NCBI GenBank assembly: GCA_019677205.1
Contig: JAAMXY010000179.1
Span: 1-37,345, forward strand
Length of the DNA stretch: 37,345 bases
Direction: 5' to 3'
Source: Pinguiococcus pyrenoidosus
Taxonomy: Eukaryota > Sar > Pinguiophyceae > Pinguiochrysidales > Pinguiochrysidaceae
A model generated the notes under the pieces. The model ran no database searches and was not told the origin of the DNA. It saw nothing but the letters and a program-made list of their open reading frames with translations. The translations under genes and the position numbers were made by a program. Each line of letters opens with the position of its first letter. Position 1 is the first letter of the stretch. Below are positions 1-8,551 of this stretch, piece after piece.

Positions 1-571
1 AACACCTTTCCCCAGCCGGCCGCTGGCTGGCTCTTCCAACCAACCTGCTCGGAGCCCTCTGCTCTGCGGATCTGCTCGGCCACCGTGTCGTTCCCCCGGA
101 AGGCCGGCGACAAATTGTTGCGGTGTCGCTTGAGCACCTGCGCCGCTTCCCCCAGGTTGGCGTCGACGCTGTTCCACACCGCGCTGTCCTCCGTGGTGTC
201 CTTGTCCCCGGGACACGTCCTCAAATCGTTCACACTCTGCGTGGCGTCAGCCCAGCAGCCTGGCGTCGTGGTTGTACTGCGAGCGGCCAGCCTACCTCCA
301 GCAGCTCCTGCAGCTTCCGGAAGAAGCGGTCTCGCACGGGCAGCGTCCGGAGCAGCACGCTCTGCGGGGACAGCGCCACATTGCCCGGCTCGTTGGTCAC
401 GGCCGGCGGCGGCGCTTGGGCCCAGGCCGCCTGCTTCCATTGCAGCAGCTGTGCCACAGCGCCAGCGAGGCCCACGCGGAGCACGTCGCCGCGACTCAGC
501 GCCACTGGGCGCCACGCGGCGCTGGGGATGCTCAGGCCCCACAGCAGCCACAGCGCCGCTCTCAGCGCCAT
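1..571 (-). CDS. Plastid (probably thylakoid lumen) protein, 3' end cut by window edge
   Basis: Exon 1 runs 571 to 296, an intron of 59 nt spans 295-237, and exon 2 runs 236 to 45. A donor (gttggt) follows at 44, so the remainder lies outside the window. The N-terminus looks like a three-part leader: a hydrophobic signal peptide ending near SAA, then W at the position where red-lineage secondary plastid precursors carry an aromatic residue, then a basic transit-like stretch, then a second hydrophobic stretch ending AQA before a Pro-rich mature start. The mature part seen (about 115 residues) is helical and charged, with a WNSVDANLGEA segment. This could be a small lumen protein of the PsbQ/Psb27/Psb31 four-helix type, but I do not recognise the family with confidence. 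Leader reading is good; function is open. Confidence 0.55.
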
Positions 572-1099
572 GTCACCTCGGCTTCAACGTGGAGCCCTTC
601 CGCGCCAGCGCTCTCCGTCCGTCACGACGCCCCACTGGGCCGCCTCGACCGGCCGCTGCCTTGCCGAGCTAGAGGCTGCCGGAGCTACGGGGCAAGGCGG
701 CTTGCTGAGCCGTACTACAAGGCGCAAAAGCAGCGCGCGGCGCACCCAGGCCTTCGTCTGGAGATGCGCCCATCAGCTGAGGATCGCGTGCCGTATCGAT
801 CCCGACGCGCCGGAAGGCCCAGGCCTGCGCGAGGCCAGAGAGAGCGGCGTCGAGGCTTGCGACGCCGCTTGAGGGTCAGAGGGGAGATCACTTTACTGGG
901 GGGTGCAGGGGAGGCGCTGGGGACTGTAGGTGTGGAAGAGCTGGAAGGGACATGGGCAGGTGCAGGCGGCTTCTTGCCGGTGAGGCCCGGCCCGCGAGCA
1001 ACAACTTCTTAATACATGACTCCAGGGACACTTGGTCGCTGACCTCTCCGTGGGCGTCGGATGCGCCTCGCTTCCCTTCCCTGTCCTTCCCGAGGCGTT
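572..1099. other. Intergenic, 528 bp
   Basis: This GC-rich gap lies upstream of the lumen-type protein gene and downstream of SSNA1, both on the minus strand. Long frames are present on the plus strand but have biased composition, no recognisable domain and antisense overlap with the first gene. I see no RNA gene here. Confidence 0.4.
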
Positions 1100-1501
1100 C
1101 TAGGTCTGCCTCTTCTTCGTCAAGTTGACCGTCTCCCTCTTCAGGACATGAAGAAGTGTCTGCGAACTCTCCAAGATCTTCATGTAGGCTGCCTCGGTCT
1201 CCTGGATCGTTCGGTCGTACTCGTTGCGCGCTTGCATCCTCCTCGACAGCGACTCGTTGATGCGCGACAGGCGATCTGTGAGGATGCTAAGGTCCTTCTG
1301 GATCTTCGCCTTGTCCTCCTCGTCCTTCAGAATCTGTCTATTCACCTGTGGAAAGCCCGCGGTAAGCACCGAAACGCGTCCGACGCGGCAAAACGGGTGG
1401 TGTGCGGCCTTCCTCACCTCTTCTCTTTTCTCCCTAAGGTCCTCTATGCACTTGACGAGCTCATTGTTATAGTTCTGCAAAGTCGCGCCTTGCTGAGCCA
1501 T
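1100..1501 (-). CDS. SSNA1: SSNA1/DIP13 (NA14) coiled-coil centriole and microtubule protein
   Basis: Exon 1 runs 1501 to 1418 (28 codons), the intron spans 1417-1346 (72 nt), and exon 2 runs 1345 to the TAG at 1102-1100, giving 109 residues. The protein starts [20 protein letters not shown] and later has [20 protein letters not shown] and [12 protein letters not shown], matching human SSNA1 and Chlamydomonas DIP13 almost residue for residue along a single coiled coil. The family self-assembles into fibrils at centrioles, basal bodies and axonemes and promotes microtubule branching and nucleation. The intron interrupts the coiled coil but has no stop in frame and is a multiple of three, so retention would insert 24 residues. 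The frame also continues upstream of 1501 with other Met codons; I chose 1501 because family members start there. Confidence 0.93.
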   Translation of the reverse strand: MAQQGATLQNYNNELVKCIEDLREKREEVRKAAHHPFCRVGRVSVLTAGFPQVNRQILKDEEDKAKIQKDLSILTDRLSRINESLSRRMQARNEYDRTIQETEAAYMKILESSQTLLHVLKRETVNLTKKRQT

Positions 1502-1614
1502 GATAAGACTTCTGTGGCGCGGTGGACGTCCCTGCATTTCAAATGCGAAAGCGGCGCCAAAAGCGCTGATGAGCACCTTCTTCACCATTTTCGACGCAGC
1601 AGCTCCGTCCACCC

Positions 1615-1649
1615 TCACTTCACGTCACGTCACTTCACTTCACTTCACT
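1615..1649. repeat. Seven tandem TCACN pentamers
   Basis: The sequence reads TCACT, TCACG, TCACG, then four TCACT without interruption. It sits just upstream of the SSNA1 start codon, in the probable 5' leader or core promoter. Confidence 0.85.
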
Positions 1650-1892
1650 TTCATCCGCACCTGAAACGGCTCGGAGGCCGGATCCCGACAGAAATCCCGG
1701 GGGCTGCGTCGGAGGTCCTCGTCCGCGTTCGCGCACAGGAGCAAATCGGAAACAGCACAAACTCGAACGGATTCAAACAGGCCACTCCTCTGCCTCTCAG
1801 CACGTTGTCTGCAGACGGAAAGCGGACGGCGGACGAAAAGGAGTGCTTCGGTGGGAAAAGCGCCACAGCTGCGATGTTCTTCCTCGTCCGAC

Positions 1893-1900
1893 TTTCCCGC
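1893..1900. promoter_or_regulatory. E2F-like site TTTCCCGC
   Basis: TTTCCCGC followed by GC matches the E2F/DP consensus. It lies between the divergent SSNA1 and borealin genes. Binding is inferred only from the motif and from its recurrence in other promoters of this window. Confidence 0.35.
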
Positions 1901-2250
1901 GCAGAAAAAGGCCGAGCGGTTGCGATACAGTTTCGAAATTTGATCGTTAATTTTTATTTATAAAAATGTTCATATATTTGTGGAATTGGTGAATGCCACA
2001 GAATATTAATATTTCAAATTCCTAGACGGAAAGCACATTGGCCAATCAAGTGACGTTCTTCCAAGTTCATTGAAATAGACTACTTTCGCATGTTACAAGA
2101 GCTCTAACAAATCTAAGGAAATCAATCTGTCATGCGGAGATCCCATTGAATGAAGGCCCAGATTTTCATGCTAGGATAATTATTATGAAATGACAGAGCA
2201 AAATAAAATATTTTCAAAACAATTGTGCAGTGCCGTTTGATGCCGGCCCC

Positions 2251-2259
2251 TTGGCGCCA
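2251..2259. promoter_or_regulatory. E2F-like palindrome TTGGCGCCA
   Basis: TTGGCGCC is followed by ATTTTT and lies 38 bp before the borealin ATG. E2F control would suit a mitotic gene, but this is an inference from a short motif. Confidence 0.35.
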
Positions 2260-2295
2260 TTTTTGCTACTTGACTTGTTCCGAGTGATTTCCACC

Positions 2296-3342
2296 ATGCC
2301 GACGGGAACTCGACGCCGCAGAGGCGAGGAACTCACGCGCAGTGTGATGGACGCAGAGAACATCAGTCCCCAGGTAGGCCGAGTTCCACCAGAGGCGCCA
2401 CATTCCCAAGCCCATCGACCTCGCCTTCTAGGACGCGCTCAACCACGCGGTCACTTCCTCCGAAGCGCTCAACCCCGAGCAGCTGCAGATCATTTTGAGC
2501 GCTCTGGATGACGAGGTTGGTTTCGATGTCCCACAACTCTCATTCATCTCTCGCGCTCTCATGCCCAAGTCCGCCGCTGGGAAGGTGGACCGCCGCTGTA
2601 AGCGTCTCAAGACCGAAGCCAACGAGCTCGCGATGGCCATTCGCAGCGCGGTCAACGTTGAGGTACTGGAGCTGAAGGCTACATGAGCAGTGGTGAGAGA
2701 TGGGCGTAACTTGGCACCTCCATCACAGGTCATGAAGCTCCCCAAGTGCGTCCGGAGCCTCTCTGTCTCGCAGTTCAAAGACACGTACGGAAAGGTGTGT
2801 ACCGGATCTTCATCTTGGGCTGTGATTTGTTTCGACTTTTGTTTTTGGGGGACTCGTAAGGCCTTCGTCATCGTGCTCCTCCTGAATCGACTAGGATGTG
2901 TCTGCGGTTGTGCGAAGCAGTATCAATGGAGCGACGCGAGATGTGCAGAAGAAGTTCTCGCAGCCGACAAGCGCGGTCGCCCAGACGCCATCCACGGCCC
3001 GCCGCGCTGGCCAGTCGGCGGTGCCCGCGACCCCGTCGACCACATCGAGAAGACCTCGCCGCGGGGAACCGGTCATGTCCATGAACGGTACGCAAACAGC
3101 GACACGGGGAGCCCTGCGGCGACCCGCGCCCCTAACTCGCGTTCCTCGCAGGGAGTCCTCTTGGCGAGGCTTCGAGCCCCGAGCAGGGACTCAATGTCAC
3201 CGTCTCGCTTCCCGAGGGCGAGCTTGTGAGCCTCGCGACCCTTGCGAGGGAAGCCGAGGGAGCCACGAAGAGCGAGAAGCTGACCACGTTGCAGAATCTT
3301 CAGGAGACTATCAATCGGATGATGGCGGAGCTCGACGAATAG
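2296..3342 (+). CDS. CDCA8: Borealin (chromosomal passenger complex subunit)
   Basis: Six exons join in frame: 2296-2373, 2432-2515, 2570-2662, 2729-2794, 2895-3087 and 3152-3342 (TAG), giving 234 residues. Introns are 54-100 nt. The N-terminal half has the helix followed by NVEVMKLPKCVRSLSVSQF, equivalent to the borealin segment that packs with survivin and INCENP. A basic Ser/Thr/Pro-rich linker follows, then MSMNGSPLGE and a short beta-like LNVTVSLPEGELVSLATLA stretch with a final helix, matching the C-terminal dimerisation domain of animal borealin (NGSPL, then a LPxxxGES-like turn). Borealin targets Aurora B to centromeres and the central spindle. Start context ccaccATG is good. The split codon at the last junction restores the NGSPL Gly, which supports the splice model. 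Residue-level match at both ends makes this a strong call despite low overall conservation of the family. Confidence 0.85.
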
Positions 3343-3390
3343 ACGCCGGGCAGGCTGAGATCCCGGGATCACTGAAGAGTCTCTTTAATG

Positions 3391-4807
3391 TCACATTTTG
3401 GCCCCTTGCTTGAGGGACTCCAAGGATTTGGAGATCATCCGACTCCAACGCTCAAACCACGAGTAGGAGTTGTTGACTTCCTCCTCGTTAAACTCCTCCA
3501 TCAGCTCGATCTGCCTACTTGACAACTCGCTGGGCTTGGGAATCTGCACCATGACCTGCACATAATGGTGCCCCCGCCCACGTCTATGCAGGCGCGGCAC
3601 GCCGCGGTCGCGAAGCACCAGCCGGGTCCCTGTCTGCGTACCCTCCGGGATCTTCAATTCTACCATGCCGTCAAGCGTCAGCACCTCGGCCGTGCCACCT
3701 GCATTGCATTGCATTGAATTGCATTGCATTGAATTGCACAGTTCAGCGAACGTCAATCGTTGAGTACCGCCTTGGAGAGTATTCGTCCAGCGATTAAGCT
3801 CACCTAAAACCGCCTGGGAGAGGCTCACAGGCAGTTCCGTAAAAATATCGTCATCCTCTCTGCGGAAGTAGTCGTCGGGCTTGACGCGCACACGAACAAA
3901 CAAGTCTCCCGACTCGCCGCCGTTGTGGCCTGGTAGGCCCTGCCCGGGCACCCGCAGCGTGGCGCCGTCGTAGACGCCGGCAGGGATCTCCGTGGTGACC
4001 TCTTTCTCCGTCTGGCGATTGCCGTCGATGAAGGGCACCTTCACCGTGTGCTTGCAGCCCTTCACCGCGTCGAAGAAGTCGATGGTGAGGATGGTCTGCA
4101 CGTCCTCTCCCTTGTAGGGCCGATTGCTCGCTCGTCGCCTCCTGCCCGATCCGCCGCCAAAAACCGATTCAAACTCCTGCAGACGCACAGCTCTCCTCAG
4201 TCAGCACGAAAGGCGAGGGGGGTCCTGGTGGAGTTCTGCCCGAATTCGCACCTCAAAAAGCCGCTCGAAGTCCTGGATGTTCCCGGACCGCATGTCAAAG
4301 TGGAAGCCCTGGAATGGCATGCCATCGAAGCCCTCTCCAACGTCCGGCCCGCCGCCCTGGCGCGCAGCGTCCACCCCTGCGTGGCCATAGGCGTCGTAGA
4401 CCTGGCGTTGCTCGTCGTTCGACAGCACTTCATAGGCTTCTTTCGCCTCCTGCGGGTCGCGTCGACGGTCCCCAGCGCTTCAGCGTCAGGTTGCAGGTGT
4501 TGTCAGGGGCGCAGAGGCGCACCTGAAACTTCCGCGCCGTGTCCGGATCGTTGCGGTTGGCGTCCGGGTGCAGCTTCTTGGCCATCTCGAAGTACTTCTT
4601 CTTGATGTCCTTCTTGTCCGCGTTCCTGGGCAGGCCCAGCACCTCGTAGTAGTCTCGCTTGCCGCTGCTCAGCGCCGCCGACGCGTGGAAGCCGCGGACG
4701 CCGCCGCGCGCCACGCGCAGCTGCTCCGCCGCGGCGGCAGCGCTCCAGAGCGGCTGTCTGCGCGCCGCCAGGCGCCGCAGCGCAGCTGCGAAGGGCGCGA
4801 GACGCAT
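3391..4807 (-). CDS. Mitochondrial DnaJ/Hsp40 co-chaperone lacking the zinc-finger domain
   Basis: Exons run 4807-4523, 4449-4252, 4176-3804 and 3698-3391 (TGA), giving 387 residues. The first 48 residues are Arg/Ala-rich and end RGFHASAAL, a typical mitochondrial presequence. The J domain follows ([23 protein letters not shown] at residues 80-82), then a Gly/Phe-poor linker and client-binding beta domains ([61 protein letters not shown]). The CxxCxGxG repeats of DnaJA3/Mdj1 are absent; the first beta domain continues with no Cys cluster. So it has the layout of mitochondrial type I proteins without zinc binding. The last intron (3803-3699, 105 nt) is 3n, stop-free and holds a pentamer repeat; retention would add 35 residues. 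Role: stimulates mitochondrial Hsp70 in folding and import. The stop is 48 bp from the borealin stop, tail to tail. Confidence 0.9.
3701..3735. repeat. Seven tandem GMATT pentamers inside a DnaJ intron
   Basis: Units read GCATT three times, GAATT, GCATT twice, GAATT, then a partial unit. On the transcribed strand the tract runs into the 3' splice site and forms the final TGCAG acceptor. The same motif appears in an RNase H1 intron at 23746-23780, in the same orientation to transcription. Confidence 0.9.
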
Positions 4808-5685
4808 CGTGAGGAGAGCGAGAGAGGGAGAACACAGGAGCCAAAAGTGCGGTGGCGCCGCTGCGCGCTCTGTGTCACGAGAGGCGTCGCGGGAGAGTCT
4901 TACGGCCAAAAAGCTGTGTTTTGCGCAGTCACCGGGGGTGTTCTTCGCGAGCTAGCGATGTTGGATGGTATGTTCTAATTACTTTGGAGGATGGGAAAGG
5001 GATTGGATACGTATGGAAAAGGATGCGCATGATTGGTGGAAAGCAGGATTTTGGTGGGAATGGAGATCACTGGTTCTGGAACAACGTGGAGGCCGTCGGC
5101 TGGCGTAAGCGCCCGATTTCTTGGCGCCGAAAGGAATCTGCCAGTTTTCGAGCGGTTGGGTTGAAAGTTGCCTCCGCTCGATAGACACAATACTATTAGT
5201 GCAACTTCTGCGGCGCTCGGCTGTCAAGTGGGAATCGAGTTTGTGGCGTTTCCGAGTACGCCCAGTTTGTTCCTCACCGTGCAACTATATGGGGAAAGCG
5301 ACGGAGAATCTCTTCTGGGAATTTGGAGATTCCCCCGGCTTTGAGACGCGCTTGTCACCACTGCACGCCTTGACGCATCTTCTCACGCAACGCGCCACCG
5401 ACGGTTGACAAGTGGAAAGCCCGTTGGACACCATGCCAGTCAGCAAGAAGAGCGCCACGTTTGTCGGCCTAACCAGCGGGACATGCCGCTTCTCTCCGCT
5501 TATCATCCGACGCCGCACCAGGCAAGCAAGCAATGCGCCTGTCCAAGCTTCGTAGTGGAAAAGGGATCACGGCTCCCGCCGCAGGCCTTCGATGGTGTTG
5601 AGGCCCACGCAGCTTTTTCAGAAGATGACAAGGAGGCGAGGCGAGGCGATTGGAACGACGGCTCGACAAAATCAATCCGAGTGTG
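4808..5685. other. Intergenic, 878 bp
   Basis: This gap lies between the DnaJ start and the divinyl reductase stop, both on the minus strand. It holds a TTGGCGCCGAAA E2F-like site at 5121. Several short frames exist (for example 5121-5408 plus and 5285-5533 minus) but none has a recognisable domain or convincing splice continuation. Confidence 0.4.
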
Positions 5686-6831
5686 TTATCCGATGAACGC
5701 ACTCGGGGCCTTCTTCGTCCCGAAGACGGCGTAGGGGTCGTAGTCCTCTCCGTTCTCCACGATTTTCTTGTAGTGCTCCAGGAGCGTCGTTTCACCATAA
5801 GAGACGCCGTCGCCGTCGGTGAGCATGTCCTCGACGGCGTAGTACCTGCCGATGCGGCCGAACTCGGCGGTGTCCTCCAGGCTGGGGAAGAACCTGGCCA
5901 GGAATTCTAGGACGCCGATGGCGATGTCGAAGAACTTCGTGGGTACGACTACAAAATTTGGCTCTTTGCCCGTGGCCTCGAAGATGAGCTCCCCCTGCCT
6001 CTTCATCGAGATCGGCTCGTGCGGGCCGCCGATGTCGAGAACGGCGTTCTGCCTCCCCACGTCGTTGAAGCAGTCGACCATGTACTTGGCCAAGTCGACC
6101 CCGGAGATGGGGTTGGACCGCATGCACGAGCCGTCGTCCCTCTGGAAGAGAATGAAGGGCGACCCGCGCTGCACTTTTCCAACCTGCATGCTGAGCGACT
6201 TAAAGAACGCCGTGGGCCGCACGATGGAGTGCAGCAGGTCTGCCCTGTCCGGACTGGTCAGCTCCCCTTCCAGCAAGAGCTTGGCGCGCTGGAAGTGCAG
6301 CAGCGGCTTGCGGACACAGATGGCGCTGAGCAGCACGAAGTGCGACGCCCCCGCGTCGCGGACCAAGTCGACGAAGTCCAACGTGGCCTGGTAGTCCACC
6401 GCGTAGCTCTCCGTCCTGTCTCCCGACCTGGACGCCAGGCAGCTCACGGCTCCCTGAACCCCGCCCTCGATCCCGCGGATGGCCTCCCCGAGCTCGGCCG
6501 CGTTGCACACGTCCACCTGCAGTAGCTCGGCCCCTGCAAAGTCCTCTGGCGACGCCACGGAGGCCGGATCGCGAACCAGTGCCACGGTCTTGTAGCCCTG
6601 CTGCACCAGCTCCCGCACCACGAAGCGCCCAATGTAGCCCGAGGCCCCGGCCACCACTACCGTGTTGCAGCGGGGCTCCCCCAGCGCCTGTGGCTCCCGC
6701 GGGGCCAGCACCCGCCCCAGCTCTTGGTCCTCCTGCAGCCGCGGCGCCGCCTGGAAGGCCTTCCTCTGCAGGGGACTCCGCATGGAGCCCACCAGCGCCA
6801 GCGGCAGGAGGAGCAGTGCTGCAGAGCGCAT
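5686..6831 (-). CDS. DVR: Divinyl chlorophyllide a 8-vinyl-reductase (DVR/PCB2 type)
   Basis: Single exon, 381 residues from the ATG at 6831 to TAA at 5688-5686. It reduces the 8-vinyl group of divinyl (proto)chlorophyllide with NADPH in plastid chlorophyll synthesis. The NAD(P)-binding Rossmann motif GASGYIG is at residues 62-68, and family signatures VSCLASRSGDR, FVLLSAICVRKPLLHFQRAK, SIVRPTAFFKSLS, IGGPHEPISMKRQGE and EFGRIGRYYAVEDML match the plant PCB2 group closely. The first 16 residues are a hydrophobic signal peptide (MRSAALLLLPLALVGS) followed by a basic stretch, as expected for import into a secondary plastid. The frame stays open upstream to 7044; I prefer 6831 because it gives a clean leader. 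A TTTTGGCGCC site lies about 110 bp upstream. Confidence 0.93.
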   Translation of the reverse strand: MRSAALLLLPLALVGSMRSPLQRKAFQAAPRLQEDQELGRVLAPREPQALGEPRCNTVVVAGASGYIGRFVVRELVQQGYKTVALVRDPASVASPEDFAGAELLQVDVCNAAELGEAIRGIEGGVQGAVSCLASRSGDRTESYAVDYQATLDFVDLVRDAGASHFVLLSAICVRKPLLHFQRAKLLLEGELTSPDRADLLHSIVRPTAFFKSLSMQVGKVQRGSPFILFQRDDGSCMRSNPISGVDLAKYMVDCFNDVGRQNAVLDIGGPHEPISMKRQGELIFEATGKEPNFVVVPTKFFDIAIGVLEFLARFFPSLEDTAEFGRIGRYYAVEDMLTDGDGVSYGETTLLEHYKKIVENGEDYDPYAVFGTKKAPSAFIG

Positions 6832-7215
6832 GCTGACAAGCTCGACGGCAAAGGCGCGGTGCTCCGAATCCCCTTTGTACCGTCGACCTTCGGCGAAAGC
6901 TGCGAAAGATTCGCCCTCAACTACGCCACGCCCGCATGTACTTTTGGCGCCTGGCGGCGACGTGCATGCAGTGGTATTGTTATCATTGTTCGTGAGACAG
7001 ATGGAGTACCGTAGTATACCGTATGTACCTGGCCATACCGGCATACCTGAGTAGCACAGGGCGGTAATTTTTTTTAATACTTAAGTACCCCAAAATATAC
7101 TAATCCATCTGTCACACGTCCCGAATGGATCTCTGCCGAGGGCCACACAGCTTGCTGGCGCCGGACGCTGTAGTTTGGGGAGCTTTAGGGGCGGCAACCC
7201 CTCGATATAGATACC
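6832..7215. other. Divergent promoter region of DVR and SmD3
   Basis: 384 bp with an E2F-like TTTTGGCGCC at 6942-6951, a cluster of TACCGTA and ATACC(G) words at about 7007-7048, a T-run, and the perfect palindrome TACTTAAGTA at 7078-7087, which also occurs in both copies of the SMYD promoter repeat. No gene is seen. Confidence 0.4.
6942..6951. promoter_or_regulatory. E2F-like site TTTTGGCGCC
   Basis: Consensus-like E2F element 111 bp upstream of the DVR start codon. The function is an inference from motif alone. Confidence 0.3.
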
Positions 7216-8035
7216 ATGTCGAACATGCGGGATCGCGCCAAGCGTAAGTGTCGCTGTGCTCAGCTTGTGGCGCTCCCGTTGAGGGCCGTCTGACCGCTTC
7301 TGTCTGTCACGCGCGGTCGCAGTGGGCGTGCCGGTGCGACTTTTGTTCGAAGGGGAGGGGCACACGGTGACTGTGGAGCTGAAGAATGGGGAGATCTATC
7401 GGGGGCATCTGGAGGCGGCGGAGGAGACCATGAATTGCCAAATGCATGACGGTAAGTGAGTGGCTCGGGATGCGCAACAGGATTTGCCGCGGATGTCGAC
7501 TCCTCTTCGGCACCGAAGTGGCTGGGAGTGAGCCGTAGTTACATTGTAATAACGTGAGAAGCTGTTTGCGTGGAAATCGCTGAAGATTCCGGTGAAAGGA
7601 AAGGTTGTGCGCGGATCTTTCGTAGGTTTTCGCTTTTCCAGATGTTGCCTGGTGTCTCTGTGCATGAGGGGGACGTTGCTCGTAGTCCAGAATTCGCTCT
7701 TCGTAATGATGTGGTGCTTGGGCCGTGTCGTCATCGCAGTATGTGGGGAGAATGGTGGAGACCAAAAAGAGAAACGTGGAGAAATGGAATGGGATCTGAC
7801 GTTGCGTGCTCCCAAACCCAACCTCCTTGTAGTGACGATGACGGCGAGGGATGGAAGGACACACCACTTGGAGGCCGTCTACTTGCGGGGCTCGCAGATC
7901 AAGTTCGTCATCCTGCCGTCCATGCTGAAGAGCGCGGCGATCTTCAAGAAGGTGCAGACGGCGAAGAGCAAGCACGTCGAGACGATGAGGGGCCGGGGCC
8001 GAGGTCGGGGCGGACCGAAGCGTGCTAGGCAATAG
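7216..8035 (+). CDS. SNRPD3: Sm protein D3 (core spliceosomal snRNP)
   Basis: Exons 7216-7243, 7323-7451 and 7833-8035 (TAG) give 119 residues. Sm1 motif: [20 protein letters not shown] with [20 protein letters not shown]; Sm2 motif: [20 protein letters not shown]-terminal RGRGRGRGG tail follows, the usual target of symmetric arginine dimethylation. The GEVYRG-like and MNCQM segments and the RGS(Q/K)I(K/R)F Sm2 core distinguish D3 from D1 and LSm4. SmD3 joins the heptameric ring on U1, U2, U4 and U5 snRNAs, consistent with an intron-rich genome. The second intron is 381 nt, about five times the local norm, and could hold an embedded RNA. Start context accATG is good; both splice junctions restore family residues ([17 protein letters not shown]). 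Confidence 0.95.
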
Positions 8036-8551
8036 ACGGGGTTTCTGGGCGCGCCTGTGCAGCTAGGCAGGCCCTTGCAGCTGGGCAGCTGGCGTGGGAA
8101 ACGGAGCTGGATCGCAAATGTATAGGAGGATTCTTCTTTCGGGAGCGCAGCTGGCCTCTTGCCTGGGACTACTGCACAGCTAGTAAAAGGCGCCGAGAGA
8201 GCTCTGCCATGACCATCCTAACAGCTATAGCAGTGCGAGAAATCCTAAGGTTTCTGCTAATCGCGAAGTGACCTCATATGCTATTTTCAATCGGCTTCAA
8301 AAGACAAGCGGCACGCGCGCTCACTCACACAGGTCGTCCGGCCGCCGCGAGCGATCCGACGCTTCACAAGATCGAGTATACAGAGGAACACTGTCGAAAC
8401 TGCGAGACACGCACATGTATGATACGATTCCCACGAGCACCGTTGAGCTTATTAAGCGAACAACCACATTGACCAGATACTCTTCGGTTCAATTTGGATG
8501 TCCTGTATCTGATCCACGCAAGAGAAAGACACGTCCTTCGCGATCCCCAAT
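8036..8551. other. Convergent 3' region between SmD3 and BTA1
   Basis: 516 bp between facing stop codons. It has repeated GCAGCTRGGCAG words at about 8058-8092 and no recognisable gene or RNA. Confidence 0.4.

Larger units (their letters stand above)
1502..2295. other. Divergent promoter region of SSNA1 and borealin, with an AT-rich island
   Basis: About 790 bp separate the two divergent start codons. The stretch holds a TCACN pentamer tract (1615-1649), a TTTCCCGC site (1893), a strongly AT-rich island from about 1930 to 2225 that contrasts with the GC-rich genes, and a TTGGCGCC palindrome 38 bp before the borealin ATG. No gene is seen. Confidence 0.5.

Noticed and set aside
272-1012. Long plus-strand frames over the first kilobase
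   Set aside because: They are antisense to the lumen-type protein gene, have Arg/Ala/Pro-rich composition expected of shadows in GC-rich DNA, and match no family.
4979-5533. Several frames of 80-110 codons upstream of DnaJ
   Set aside because: No domain, no convincing splice chain, and competing frames on both strands; treated as intergenic.
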